From the NCBI RefSeq assembly GCF_012726265.1, contig NZ_JAASAG010000001.1:496001-560000 (forward strand): 64,000 nucleotides of DNA, in the 5' to 3' direction. The notes beneath the pieces were generated by a model. The model was given only the letters and a program-made list of their open reading frames with translations, searched no databases and had not been told where the DNA came from. Source of the stretch: Streptomyces sp. HNM0575. Lineage in GTDB: Bacteria > Actinomycetota > Actinomycetes > Streptomycetales > Streptomycetaceae. A program made the translations under genes and the position numbers. Below, one piece after another: positions 26,175 through 33,882 of the stretch; within the stretch, counting starts at the first letter, position 1; each line of letters starts with the position of its first letter.

Positions 26175-27083
26175 ATGCCGGATCTCGATCTGCTCTCGAC
26201 CTTTCTGGAGATCTACCGCGGCGGTTCGATCACGGCCGCCGCCGCCCGGCGCGGAGTGAGCCAGCCCGCGGTGAGCGGCCGGCTCGCCCGCCTCGAAGAA
26301 CAGATCGGCGAGCCCCTGTTCCGGCGCTCACGCCGCGGCGCCGTTCCCACCGAGCGCGCCTATGAGCTGGCCCGCCGGATCGGCACCCACCTCGACGAAC
26401 TCCACGACGCGCTCGGCGCCGACGACGAGGCGGGCCGGGCACACCGCGGCACGGTGCATCTGGCGGGCCCGTCCGATCTGATGGCCCTCCGCGTCGTTCC
26501 CGCGCTCGCTCCGCTCACGGCCCGCGGCCTGCGGCTGAGGATCACTCTCGGGCTCGCGGAGGAACTGCTGGCGGCGCTCGCGGCCGCCCGCGTCGACCTC
26601 GTGGTCTCCTCGGTGCGGCCCCGCCTGGAGAACATCTCGGCGACGCCCTTCGCCGACGAGGAGTTCGTACTCGTCGGACCGCCCGCCCTCGCCCGCACGG
26701 TCGACCACGGCCACCTCGCCGAGGAGCCGGTCCGTGCGCTGGCGCATCTGCCGCTCGTGGCGTACGGGGAGGAGCTGCCCATCGTCCGCCGCTACTGGCG
26801 CAGCGAGTTCGGCCGCCGCCCGCCCAATCCCGTCGCCGTCACCGTCCCCGATCTGCGGGCTGTGCTGGCCGCGGTGGTGGCGGGCGCAGGAGTCTCCGTA
26901 CTGCCGCGCTACCTGGCCGAACCGGCGATCGCCGCGGGCTCCGTGGAGACCCTGCACCAGCCCGCGGTACGCCCGCTGAACACCCTCTATCTGGCGACCC
27001 GCGGCGGCGGGCCCGCCAACCCCGCCGCGGCCGTCGTGCACCGCCAGCTCACGGAGCGCTCACGCGAGTGGGAGCTGCTCTAG
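26175..27083 (+). CDS. LysR-family transcriptional regulator
   Basis: A 302-residue LTTR. The N-terminal winged HTH reads LDLLSTFLEIYRGGSITAAA then GVSQPAVSGRLARLEEQIGE, followed by the two-lobed effector domain (about 90-300). ATG 26175 has GGAGGA 7 nt upstream; the frame extends further without family match. By LTTR logic it likely controls the divergent PfpI gene and itself. Confidence 0.95.
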   Translation: MPDLDLLSTFLEIYRGGSITAAAARRGVSQPAVSGRLARLEEQIGEPLFRRSRRGAVPTERAYELARRIGTHLDELHDALGADDEAGRAHRGTVHLAGPSDLMALRVVPALAPLTARGLRLRITLGLAEELLAALAAARVDLVVSSVRPRLENISATPFADEEFVLVGPPALARTVDHGHLAEEPVRALAHLPLVAYGEELPIVRRYWRSEFGRRPPNPVAVTVPDLRAVLAAVVAGAGVSVLPRYLAEPAIAAGSVETLHQPAVRPLNTLYLATRGGGPANPAAAVVHRQLTERSREWELL

Positions 27084-27237
27084 GCGTTAGGCGTGCTGTT
27101 CGGGGAGGTCGGTGATCGGGAGGTCGGTGACCGGCGCCGGTCCGAACCACCGCGCGGCGGTCGCGAACCGGCCGGTGCCGGTCGTAGAGGACGGGTGCGT
27201 ACGCCGACAGCCCACCCGGCCGGGGACGTTGGGCTCC

Positions 27238-27285
27238 GGTGCCGTTGGACCCCGGTGCCGTTGGTTCCCGGTGCCGTTGGGTCCG
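27238..27285. repeat. Three 16-bp tandem repeats
   Basis: GGTGCCGTTGG starts at 27238, 27254 and 27270, in 16-bp units, in the 203-bp gap between the converging LysR and MBL-fold genes. No clear terminator hairpin is present. Confidence 0.8.
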
Positions 27286-27286
27286 G

Positions 27287-28072
27287 TCAGGTCTCTCCGC
27301 GCGCCTGCTCGTACAGCGTGGGGTCGTGGGAGCACACGATCCGCAGGTCGGGCTCCCCGCGCCGGTACAGCTCACGCAGACGCGCGTGGTTGTCGCGCAC
27401 CCGCCGCGGGCCGTGTGCCACCGCCGCCTCCATGGCCCGCAGGGAGACCGGCACGCCCCCGCTGCCGTCCAGGGTGCCCCGGTGGTAGAAGGCGTCTCCG
27501 GCGTGCAGCAGCCAGTGGGCGCCGGTGTCGACGGCCACCCCGGCGTGACCACGGGTGTGGCCGGGCAGGGCGAGGAGTACCAGGCCCGGGGCGACGGAGT
27601 CGAGTTCCCGTGCGGCGGCGAAGCCCCGCCAGGCCTCCCCGTCGGGACTGTGCTCGACCAGCCGGGGGCCGTGGGACCACTGGGCCGGCCGGAAGCGCAG
27701 TCGTTCGCGGGGTCCGGGGGAGTGGATCGCCCCTCGGGCCTCGGCCGAGGTGAGGTGGACCGACGCCCGGGGGAAGTCGGCCAGCCCTCCGGCGTGGTCC
27801 ACGTCGAGGTGGGTGAGGACGATGTGCCGTACGTCCTCCCGCCGGAAGCCCAGCCGTTCGACCTGGTGGGCCGCGGTCTGCCGGGGGTCCAGGACCGGCC
27901 GGACGTAGTGGCGCACCGGTCCCAGTCTCTGGGCCGGGTCGGCGACGTCCTGGAGCCCGAAGCCGGAGTCGACCAGTACGAGCCCGCCCGCGGTCTCCAA
28001 CAGCAGTACGTGGCACACCAGTTGAGCCCCGGGAGGCCGCATGGTGCCGCAGTCGAGGTGATGGACCTTCAC
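27287..28072 (-). CDS. MBL-fold metallohydrolase
   Basis: A 261-residue metallo-beta-lactamase-fold protein. The metal motif is [10 protein letters not shown], where Asp replaces the second His of the common HxHxDH; this form recurs in one lactonase-like subfamily. Further ligands: the His in [12 protein letters not shown] and the Asp in [13 protein letters not shown] 28072 overlaps the stop of the NTF2-like gene by 4 bp (GTGA), so the two are coupled. Substrate unknown; perhaps a lactone or ester. Confidence 0.9.
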   Translation of the reverse strand: MKVHHLDCGTMRPPGAQLVCHVLLLETAGGLVLVDSGFGLQDVADPAQRLGPVRHYVRPVLDPRQTAAHQVERLGFRREDVRHIVLTHLDVDHAGGLADFPRASVHLTSAEARGAIHSPGPRERLRFRPAQWSHGPRLVEHSPDGEAWRGFAAARELDSVAPGLVLLALPGHTRGHAGVAVDTGAHWLLHAGDAFYHRGTLDGSGGVPVSLRAMEAAVAHGPRRVRDNHARLRELYRRGEPDLRIVCSHDPTLYEQARGET

Positions 28073-28611
28073 GGCAGGTCCGCCGTGGGGGTGTCGACCA
28101 GGCCGGGGTGCGGGGGCTCCCCGGACATCCTGAGCAGCCCCCGCAGGCAGCGCACGAGCAGCGGCCAGTTGCGGGGATTCTTCCTGTCGATGCCGCCGAT
28201 CAGCTGCTTCAGCATGGTGAGGCTGTCGAAGTAGACGCGCTCACAGACCAGGTTCTCCCCGGCGTCGAAGATGAAGTACGCCGTCATACGGACCCGGAAG
28301 CGGCTGCCGGTGGGCGGGATCGCGCCGAGCGGGCCCCGGTGGGTGCCCATCAGCCAGAACTCGACGATCACGGCGTCGTCGCTGTGCCGCAGGGCGATGA
28401 TCTCGTGGTCCTGGTCGGGGAAGGCGATCCGGGTGTCGTGGTAGTACCCGCGGACCTCGCCGTCCCCGTCGTGGACGGTCATGGTCGGTATCAGCTCGTA
28501 GTGCGGGTGCGGGAAGGTCGACAGGACCTGGTCCCAGTCCTGGCGCACCTCGTCGTGGAAGTGGTCCAGCACCAGCTTCTGGCGGGCCGCGCGAAGGGCC
28601 TCGGTGGTCAT
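28069..28611 (-). CDS. NTF2/SnoaL-like protein
   Basis: A 180-residue alpha+beta-barrel protein of the NTF2-like superfamily: [37 protein letters not shown] and [14 protein letters not shown]. The family includes ester cyclases and small-molecule isomerases as well as non-enzymatic members. ATG 28611 has GAGG about 8-10 nt upstream. It lies between a TetR gene and the MBL-fold gene on the same strand and is coupled to the latter. The 246 bp upstream contain a TACACT-type -10 on the minus strand (28692-28687) but no certain -35. Confidence 0.82.
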   Translation of the reverse strand: MTTEALRAARQKLVLDHFHDEVRQDWDQVLSTFPHPHYELIPTMTVHDGDGEVRGYYHDTRIAFPDQDHEIIALRHSDDAVIVEFWLMGTHRGPLGAIPPTGSRFRVRMTAYFIFDAGENLVCERVYFDSLTMLKQLIGGIDRKNPRNWPLLVRCLRGLLRMSGEPPHPGLVDTPTADLP

Positions 28612-28857
28612 CGGGTCTGCCTCGGTTTCGTGGGGGGAGCGGGCATCGGGACGGTGGGGTCGCCGTGCCGGGCCGAAGGGGCCCAGAGTGTACGGGAGTT
28701 GGCGGGGGTGCCTGTTGACCAGGGGTTCGCGCGGACGGAGTCGGCGATCAGCGCCGGGGTTCGGTGCGGGCGTCACAGCAGCCGTACGCGGATCCCCGCA
28801 CCGGCGGCGTCCGAGCGCTCTCCCGTGCTTGGCTCCCCGTCCTCAGCCCCTGCGTCC

Positions 28858-29730
28858 TCAGCCTTCGCTTCCTGAGCGTTCGCGACCTGAGCGTTCGCGA
28901 TCTCGGCCCTCGCGCCGCTCGATCAGCACCGCGAGTCCGTCGAGGATGCGTTCCAGGCCGAACTCCCATGCCTGGTCCATCTCTTCGCGCCGCTCCGCCG
29001 CCGACCCGAGGGCCGCCGCCAGGGCGGGACAGCGGTCGCCCTGTGCCTGGATCAGCTCCGTCAGCACGGTGCTCAGCTCGCCCTCCTGGCTCGCCCCGGG
29101 CGTCGACGCACGCGCCTGCTCGCTGATGCTGCGGGCGTGACCGACCAACAGCACCGCCGCGTCCAGGCGTTCGGCACCGCTCAGCGGGGTGCCGCCGAGG
29201 GCGGCGACGGGGCGCTCCATCCAGCTGAGCTCCGAGGGGCCGATGGGACGCGCCCCGACGGTGCCGTCGAGCACCCACGGGTGACGCTGGAAGACGGCGA
29301 TCAACTCCTGTGCCCACGCGGTCAGTTGGGCCCTCCAGCCGCCACAGGGGCCGCCGCCCTCCGGATAGGGGCCGATGGCGGCGTCCACCATCAGTGCGAC
29401 CAGTTCGCTCTTGCCCGGCACGTACCGGTACAGCGCCATCTTGGTGACGCCGAGACCTGCCGCGACGCGCTGCATCGAGACGGCCGCCAGGCCCTCGGCC
29501 CCGGCCACGTCGATACCGGCGCGCGCGATGTCGCCGAGGTCGAGTCCCGGTCTGGGGCCGCGTCCACGGGTGCGCGGGGAGCCCCACAGCAGCCGCGCCG
29601 TCTCGGCGTGCGAGCGGCGTGCGCCGGGCCCGCCCCGGCCTTCACCGCTCGCCCCGGCGCCCCCGGCCCCGGCGCCCCCGGCCCCGTCGGCCCTGGCCCG
29701 GCCGTCCCCGCTCCCGTCGCTCCCGCCCAT
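28858..29730 (-). CDS. TetR-family transcriptional regulator
   Basis: A 290-residue repressor. The N-terminus (1-55) is Gly/Ala-rich and probably disordered. The HTH is at about 65-115: LDLGDIARAGIDVAGAEGLA, then VAAGLGVTKMALYRYVPGKS. A TetR_C_1-like ligand domain follows. The C-terminus ends in a charged repeat (RERSGRERSGSEG) encoded by a tandem DNA duplication. It is divergent from a flavin monooxygenase, with two operator-like palindromes between them, so it probably represses itself and the monooxygenase. Confidence 0.93.
   Translation of the reverse strand: MGGSDGSGDGRARADGAGGAGAGGAGASGEGRGGPGARRSHAETARLLWGSPRTRGRGPRPGLDLGDIARAGIDVAGAEGLAAVSMQRVAAGLGVTKMALYRYVPGKSELVALMVDAAIGPYPEGGGPCGGWRAQLTAWAQELIAVFQRHPWVLDGTVGARPIGPSELSWMERPVAALGGTPLSGAERLDAAVLLVGHARSISEQARASTPGASQEGELSTVLTELIQAQGDRCPALAAALGSAAERREEMDQAWEFGLERILDGLAVLIERREGRDRERSGRERSGSEG
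28871..28900. repeat. Exact 15-bp tandem duplication in the TetR 3' end
   Basis: CCTGAGCGTTCGCGA is repeated head to tail at 28871-28885 and 28886-28900. It adds five residues in frame to the repressor C-terminus. Confidence 0.9.
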
Positions 29731-29762
29731 GCGCTCCGCTCATCAGGTCTCTTCGACGCCAA

Positions 29763-29785
29763 AACCGTGTCCATGGTACACAGTT
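29763..29785. promoter_or_regulatory. TetR operator candidate 1
   Basis: Half-sites AACCGTGTCC and GTACACAGTT are separated by 3 bp; the right arm's complement matches the left at 8 of 10 positions. It lies on the TetR-gene side of the intergenic region. Confidence 0.65.
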
Positions 29786-29811
29786 GATTAACCGTGTCCG
29801 CCGGATACGGT
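29784..29811 (+). promoter_or_regulatory. Promoter of the flavin monooxygenase gene
   Basis: TTGATT (29784-29789) and TACGGT (29806-29811) are 16 bp apart. The second operator covers the whole spacer and the -10, as expected for repression by occlusion. Confidence 0.5.
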
Positions 29812-29812
29812 T
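29790..29812. promoter_or_regulatory. TetR operator candidate 2
   Basis: Half-sites AACCGTGTCC and GGATACGGTT are separated by 3 bp and match at 9 of 10 positions. The left half-site is identical to that of candidate 1; centres are 27 bp apart. Confidence 0.7.
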
Positions 29813-29832
29813 TCTTTAGGAGGGGGAAGGCC

Positions 29833-31140
29833 ATGAACAAGGCCGGGAACAGGACGGTCCTCATCTCGGGCGCGAGCATCGCCGGGCCGGCGCTGGCCTA
29901 CTGGCTGCGCGAGTACGGTTTCGAGCCCACCGTCGTCGAGCTGGCTCCGGCGCTCCGCGGCGGCGGCCAGGCCGTGGACTTCCGCGGCGATACGCACTTC
30001 ACCGTGCTGCAACGCATGGGCGTACTGCCCGAGTTGCGCCGCATCCGGACCGCCGGGAGCCCGATCCGGTTCGTCGACGAGGGCGGCAGGACGCTGCTGG
30101 ACCTGCCCTCCGATTTCGCGGGCGGCGATCTGGAGGTGCTGAGGGGCGACTTGGCGAAAGTGCTCTACGAACACAGCCTGCCCGGCACCGAGTACGTCTT
30201 CGGCGACACGATCACCCGGCTCACCGAGACCGCCTCCGGGGTGCGGGCGGAGTTCCGGCACGGCCCGGAACGGGAGTTCGGCCTGGTCATCGGTGCGGAC
30301 GGGCTGCACTCACAGGTGCGCCGGCTGGCGTTCGGGCCCGAGGAGCAGTACGTGCGCCACCTCGGCTACTACGTCGCCGTATGGCAGCTCGCCAACAGCT
30401 GGGGCGTGACGCACGGTTCGCTGGCGCACAACCAGCCGGGCCGCATGGCCGCCGTCGCCGCCGACCACCGCGACCCCCGGCGGGCCGGTGCCATGGCGAT
30501 GTTCGCCTCGCCCCGGCTGGACTACGACCGCCGGGACCCCTCGCAGCACAGGAGGATCATCAACGACGCGCTCTCCGGCATGGGTTGGGAGGTCCCGCGG
30601 ATCCTGGACTCCCTTGGCACGTGCTCCCCGGCTTCCACGACTTCCCCGGCCTCACCGTCTTCCCCGGCCTCCCCGGCCTCCCCGGCCTCCCCGGCCTCCC
30701 CGGCCGCCCCGGACGAGGCGCCCGGACCCGAGCTGTACTTCGACTCGATCAGCAGGTCGGAGGTGCCGCACTGGTCCAAGGGCCGCATCGCCCTGCTCGG
30801 GGACGCGGCCTGCGGCGCCGCCATCGGCGGGATGGGCACGGGCAGCGCGATCGTCGCCGCATATGTTCTGGCGGGAGAGCTCGCCCGCGCGGACGGCGAC
30901 CACCGTGCCGCCTTCGACCGGTACGAGAGCAGGCTGCGTTCCTATGCGAGGGGCTGCCGCCAAGGGGGCGCCCGCGTGGGCAAGTTCCTCGCCCCGCGCA
31001 CCCGCGCGGGCATGCGCTTCCGCAACGCCCTGCTCTCCAGGCCGGTCTTCATGGGCGCGATGATCAGCGTGGGCAAGAAGGTCAGCAGCACCGTCGAACT
31101 GCCCGACTACGCCGCCGGACCGGGCGCCGTCCACCACTGA
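29833..31140 (+). CDS. FAD-dependent monooxygenase
   Basis: A 435-residue class A flavoprotein monooxygenase/hydroxylase. FAD-binding beta-alpha-beta: ISGASIAGPALAYWLREYGF then VVEL. Middle motif: VIGADGLHSQVRR. Second FAD motif: IALLGDAACGAAIGGMGTGS. ATG 29833 follows AGGAGGGGG closely. Residues about 262-295 are a Ser-Pro-Ala insertion (SPASPASPASP) created by a 9-bp repeat; it sits between catalytic segments and is probably a surface loop. The divergent TetR is its likely regulator. Substrate unknown; TetX-like resistance or aromatic hydroxylation are options. Confidence 0.93.
   Translation: MNKAGNRTVLISGASIAGPALAYWLREYGFEPTVVELAPALRGGGQAVDFRGDTHFTVLQRMGVLPELRRIRTAGSPIRFVDEGGRTLLDLPSDFAGGDLEVLRGDLAKVLYEHSLPGTEYVFGDTITRLTETASGVRAEFRHGPEREFGLVIGADGLHSQVRRLAFGPEEQYVRHLGYYVAVWQLANSWGVTHGSLAHNQPGRMAAVAADHRDPRRAGAMAMFASPRLDYDRRDPSQHRRIINDALSGMGWEVPRILDSLGTCSPASTTSPASPSSPASPASPASPASPAAPDEAPGPELYFDSISRSEVPHWSKGRIALLGDAACGAAIGGMGTGSAIVAAYVLAGELARADGDHRAAFDRYESRLRSYARGCRQGGARVGKFLAPRTRAGMRFRNALLSRPVFMGAMISVGKKVSSTVELPDYAAGPGAVHH
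30661..30705 (+). repeat. Five exact 9-bp repeats inside the monooxygenase gene
   Basis: TCCCCGGCC is repeated five times without change, with more degenerate copies just upstream (30625-30660). Each unit encodes Ser-Pro-Ala in frame. Confidence 0.92.
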
Positions 31141-31288
31141 GACCCCCGCACGACGGCGGGCCCCCACGACGGACGCCCGTTCACGAAGTCCCGTACGGCG
31201 GAGGCCCGTTCAGGAAATCCCGCACGACGGAAGCCCGTTCACGAACGCTCCCGTACACGAGGCCCGTACGGCGAAGCCCCGTACGGCG

Positions 31289-31323
31289 AAGGTCCCGGAA
31301 GGCGCTGAGCCTTCCGGGACCTT
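31289..31323. terminator. Bidirectional terminator
   Basis: A perfect 15-bp stem (31289-31303 with 31309-31323) with a 5-nt loop lies between the converging monooxygenase and glycerophosphotransferase genes. The preceding 31150-31288 is made of degenerate repeats of GCCCGTTCACGA and CCCGTACGGCGAAG. Confidence 0.85.
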
Positions 31324-31360
31324 CTCGTGAGCAGCCGTGCACGGCCGTACGGCCGGACCG

Positions 31361-33469
31361 TCAGGCCGTGACCTGGTCGGCGTCCTCCGGATCGGCCGAC
31401 GTGCCGCCGTTCACCGGAGCCTCCAACTCGGCTTCCTCCGCCGCCTCCTGGGCCTCCGTCTCACGCTGGCCCGGGATCTCGTTCGTACGGCGCTCCACCC
31501 GCTCGTTACGGGCGACCGTGGCCTCGCACAGCGCGATGACGGCCTGGTTGAAGCGCGTCATCGACGGCGGTTCCGCCGGGCCGAGTAGGTGGACCTTCAG
31601 CTCCGCACGCGCCTCGGCGAGGGTGTCCTTCTCCGGGTCCCGCACGGTCTCCAGCAGCGCCGGGATCTCCTTCGCCTCGGGCGAGAGGATCGCCGCCGCC
31701 CGCACGGTCGGGAAGCCCGCCCGGAACTCGTCCGCGCTCAGGCCGCTGGTGTTGGCCACGGCGTAGGGCTTCTCGCTCGTCAGGTAGTCCGAGACGACGG
31801 ACGAGACGTCGGAGATCAGCAGGTCGGACTGGTTGAAGCAGGTGTAGATCCCCGGCCGCGGACCGGTGATGATCTGGTGCTCCCACTCCGGGAACGAGGC
31901 CCAGTTGGCGGCCTCCCACTCGGCCGTCGCCGCCGCGACCCGCTCCGCGCGGTCCGCCTCCGGCGTGGACTGGAGCATCATCTTCTCCACCTCGTCCGCG
32001 CCACGGCGGAAGGCGGTGGTGGTCAGCTCGTCCAACTGCCGTGCGCAGCGCTCCAGTTCGGCCGCGGCCTCGGGGCCGGGACGCTCCCCGGAGCGCCTGG
32101 AGTTGGCCTCGGTGATCATCTCCTGGATGCGGGCGTTGGCGGCGCCCGCGCGCGGGTCGACGGATCCCGTCATCGGGTGCGGCTTGTACAGCAGCCGCAC
32201 GCCCGGGTCCTCCAGCAGCGCGCGGACGATGTTCTCGCCGGCGAGGATGACCGAGGTGTTGCCCGGGTCGTTCGTCCAGCCCTCCCAGGTGGGGGCGTAC
32301 AGCACGGTGGTGTACGCGCCCTTCGGCGGGCCCGAGGACGGCTCGATCGGGGAGAGCTGCGGGCGGCCCACCTCGACCACGTCGCGGTCGTCGACGCCGA
32401 TGTCGGCGAGCTGGTAGCGCTCGCGGGCGGCGGGGCCCGCGACCCAGACCTCGTCGTAGGCCTTCGCGTACGGGTTGCAGGAGGAGAGCTTGTCGCTCTC
32501 CCCGTGGTTGATGAAGGAGTGCTTGACGGTGGGGATGCGCAGCACCTGCGAGGTCTTGCCGGAGTTCGCCGGGTGCAGCATCACCTTCAGCGTCGAGTGC
32601 TCCAGGTGCATCAGGTGCGCGACCTTCGGGATGCAGATGATCGGGACGTCGGTGGCGTCGATCTTCTGCACCATGAAGCGCTCGCGCAGCACGATGATGG
32701 GGTTGCCGTCGAGCTCGGCGAGCGTGGAGAGCCACATGTTCGCCTGGTACGCGGAGGTCGTGCCGCCCGAGAAGTACATGCCCACCGTCGGCTTGTACTT
32801 GGCGAGCCAGCGGTCCAGCCACTCCAGCGTCTGCTGCTCGTTCGCGTGGCGCTTCTTCGGCAGCATCCAGGTGCCCAGGTAGACGGCGCCGCCCAGGGAC
32901 AGCGCGACGCTCAGGCCGAGGCCGACGATGCCCCAGACCTCGTCATCGAGGCCCGCGGTCAGCATCAGGCCGACCGTGCCGGGGATCGAGAAGCGCAGCA
33001 GACGGCGGCTTGGCTGCCGGGCCAGCAGACGCGGCGGCGAGATGGTTAGCCGCAGGTCGGACGCGTCGATGTTGCGCGTGAGGATCGGCAGCGTACGGCT
33101 GCGGCGCACGAACTGGGCGACGCCCTGGCAGAGGAAGTGCGCGGCGTACGCGACGAGCAGCAGAAGCGTCAGGGGGCGCTCGATGTCCGGCGGCACGTCG
33201 GGGATGCGGACCAGGCCGATGACGATCAGCATGTCGCGCAGCAGCTGGCGTGTGGTGACGTCGAAGCGGACCTTGCCGAGCAGGGCGAGCAGACCGGGCT
33301 GCCTGTGCGTGAGATAGATGTCGAGCGAGATCCCCGCCAATGAGGCGACGATGAAGACGGGCACGTTCGGCAGCAGCGCGCCCGCGAGCTGCGCGGCGTA
33401 GAAGACCGTCAGCGCGAGCAGCGCCGTCAGCTGGACGGCGCGTCGGGGGGAGAGACCGGCAGAGGGCAC
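31361..33469 (-). CDS. CDP-glycerol glycerophosphotransferase-like membrane protein (SCO2589 type)
   Basis: A 702-residue protein: about six membrane helices in the first 240 residues, then a cytoplasmic TagF-like domain. Family signs include KHSFINHGESDK, the nucleotide-binding LLYKPHPMTGS and SDLLISDVSSVVSDYL. It probably adds polyol-phosphate or glycosyl-phosphate units to a cell-wall polymer. GTG 33469 is chosen because AGGAG lies 9 nt upstream and the protein then begins close to its first helix. The last 60 residues are acidic. Its place beside proB and the SCO2584/2583/LCP cluster fits the spore-wall glycopolymer neighbourhood I recall from S. coelicolor. Confidence 0.87.
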   Translation of the reverse strand: MPSAGLSPRRAVQLTALLALTVFYAAQLAGALLPNVPVFIVASLAGISLDIYLTHRQPGLLALLGKVRFDVTTRQLLRDMLIVIGLVRIPDVPPDIERPLTLLLLVAYAAHFLCQGVAQFVRRSRTLPILTRNIDASDLRLTISPPRLLARQPSRRLLRFSIPGTVGLMLTAGLDDEVWGIVGLGLSVALSLGGAVYLGTWMLPKKRHANEQQTLEWLDRWLAKYKPTVGMYFSGGTTSAYQANMWLSTLAELDGNPIIVLRERFMVQKIDATDVPIICIPKVAHLMHLEHSTLKVMLHPANSGKTSQVLRIPTVKHSFINHGESDKLSSCNPYAKAYDEVWVAGPAARERYQLADIGVDDRDVVEVGRPQLSPIEPSSGPPKGAYTTVLYAPTWEGWTNDPGNTSVILAGENIVRALLEDPGVRLLYKPHPMTGSVDPRAGAANARIQEMITEANSRRSGERPGPEAAAELERCARQLDELTTTAFRRGADEVEKMMLQSTPEADRAERVAAATAEWEAANWASFPEWEHQIITGPRPGIYTCFNQSDLLISDVSSVVSDYLTSEKPYAVANTSGLSADEFRAGFPTVRAAAILSPEAKEIPALLETVRDPEKDTLAEARAELKVHLLGPAEPPSMTRFNQAVIALCEATVARNERVERRTNEIPGQRETEAQEAAEEAELEAPVNGGTSADPEDADQVTA

Positions 33470-33618
33470 GGGACTGGACTCCTGGCAGGAGATCGAGGGT
33501 CGGGCTGGAAACCGGCCGGTGGGGGTGGCGGCCGTGGTCGACCACTGACCGTATGCCGGGCACAGGGCCGGTGACAATCTGCGTCGGGGTGTCCTGAGGT
33601 GATACGCGGACAAAGGTC

Positions 33619-33624
33619 ATTATC
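33619..33624 (-). promoter_or_regulatory. Candidate -10 for the glycerophosphotransferase gene
   Basis: GATAAT on the minus strand, next to a run of eight C on the plus strand. A matching -35 is not clear. The 413 bp between this gene and proB also hold a plus-strand TAGATT (33676-33681) that may serve proB. Confidence 0.35.
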
Positions 33625-33834
33625 CCCCCCCGTCCACTGGTCGGAACGGACGAGCGGCGTGGAAGGGCACTCCCGTAGATTGCGGAGCGGGCCCGCGCGA
33701 TGGGGCGGAGCGGCAGGCCGAAAACGTACGGGACGCCCGTGACGCAAGGGAATCCGGCGGACTCACGGATGCCGGTCCCAGGGGAGCTTCCAGGAAGACG
33801 GGAGGCTCCGGGACCTGCCGGACGTACCCGAAGC

Positions 33835-33870
33835 GAACGGGAACGAGAACGGGAACGAGAACGGGAACGG
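33835..33870 (+). repeat. Six hexamers upstream of proB
   Basis: GAACGG and GAACGA alternate six times immediately before the chosen proB start. The frame is open through them, so a longer protein with an Arg-Glu repeat is formally possible. Confidence 0.85.
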
Positions 33871-33882
33871 GAAAGCACAGGC

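Noticed and set aside
27287..31140. Secondary-metabolite gene cluster (monooxygenase, SnoaL-like, MBL, TetR)
   Set aside because: No polyketide, NRPS, terpene or RiPP core gene is present in the window; a small catabolic or resistance unit is more likely.
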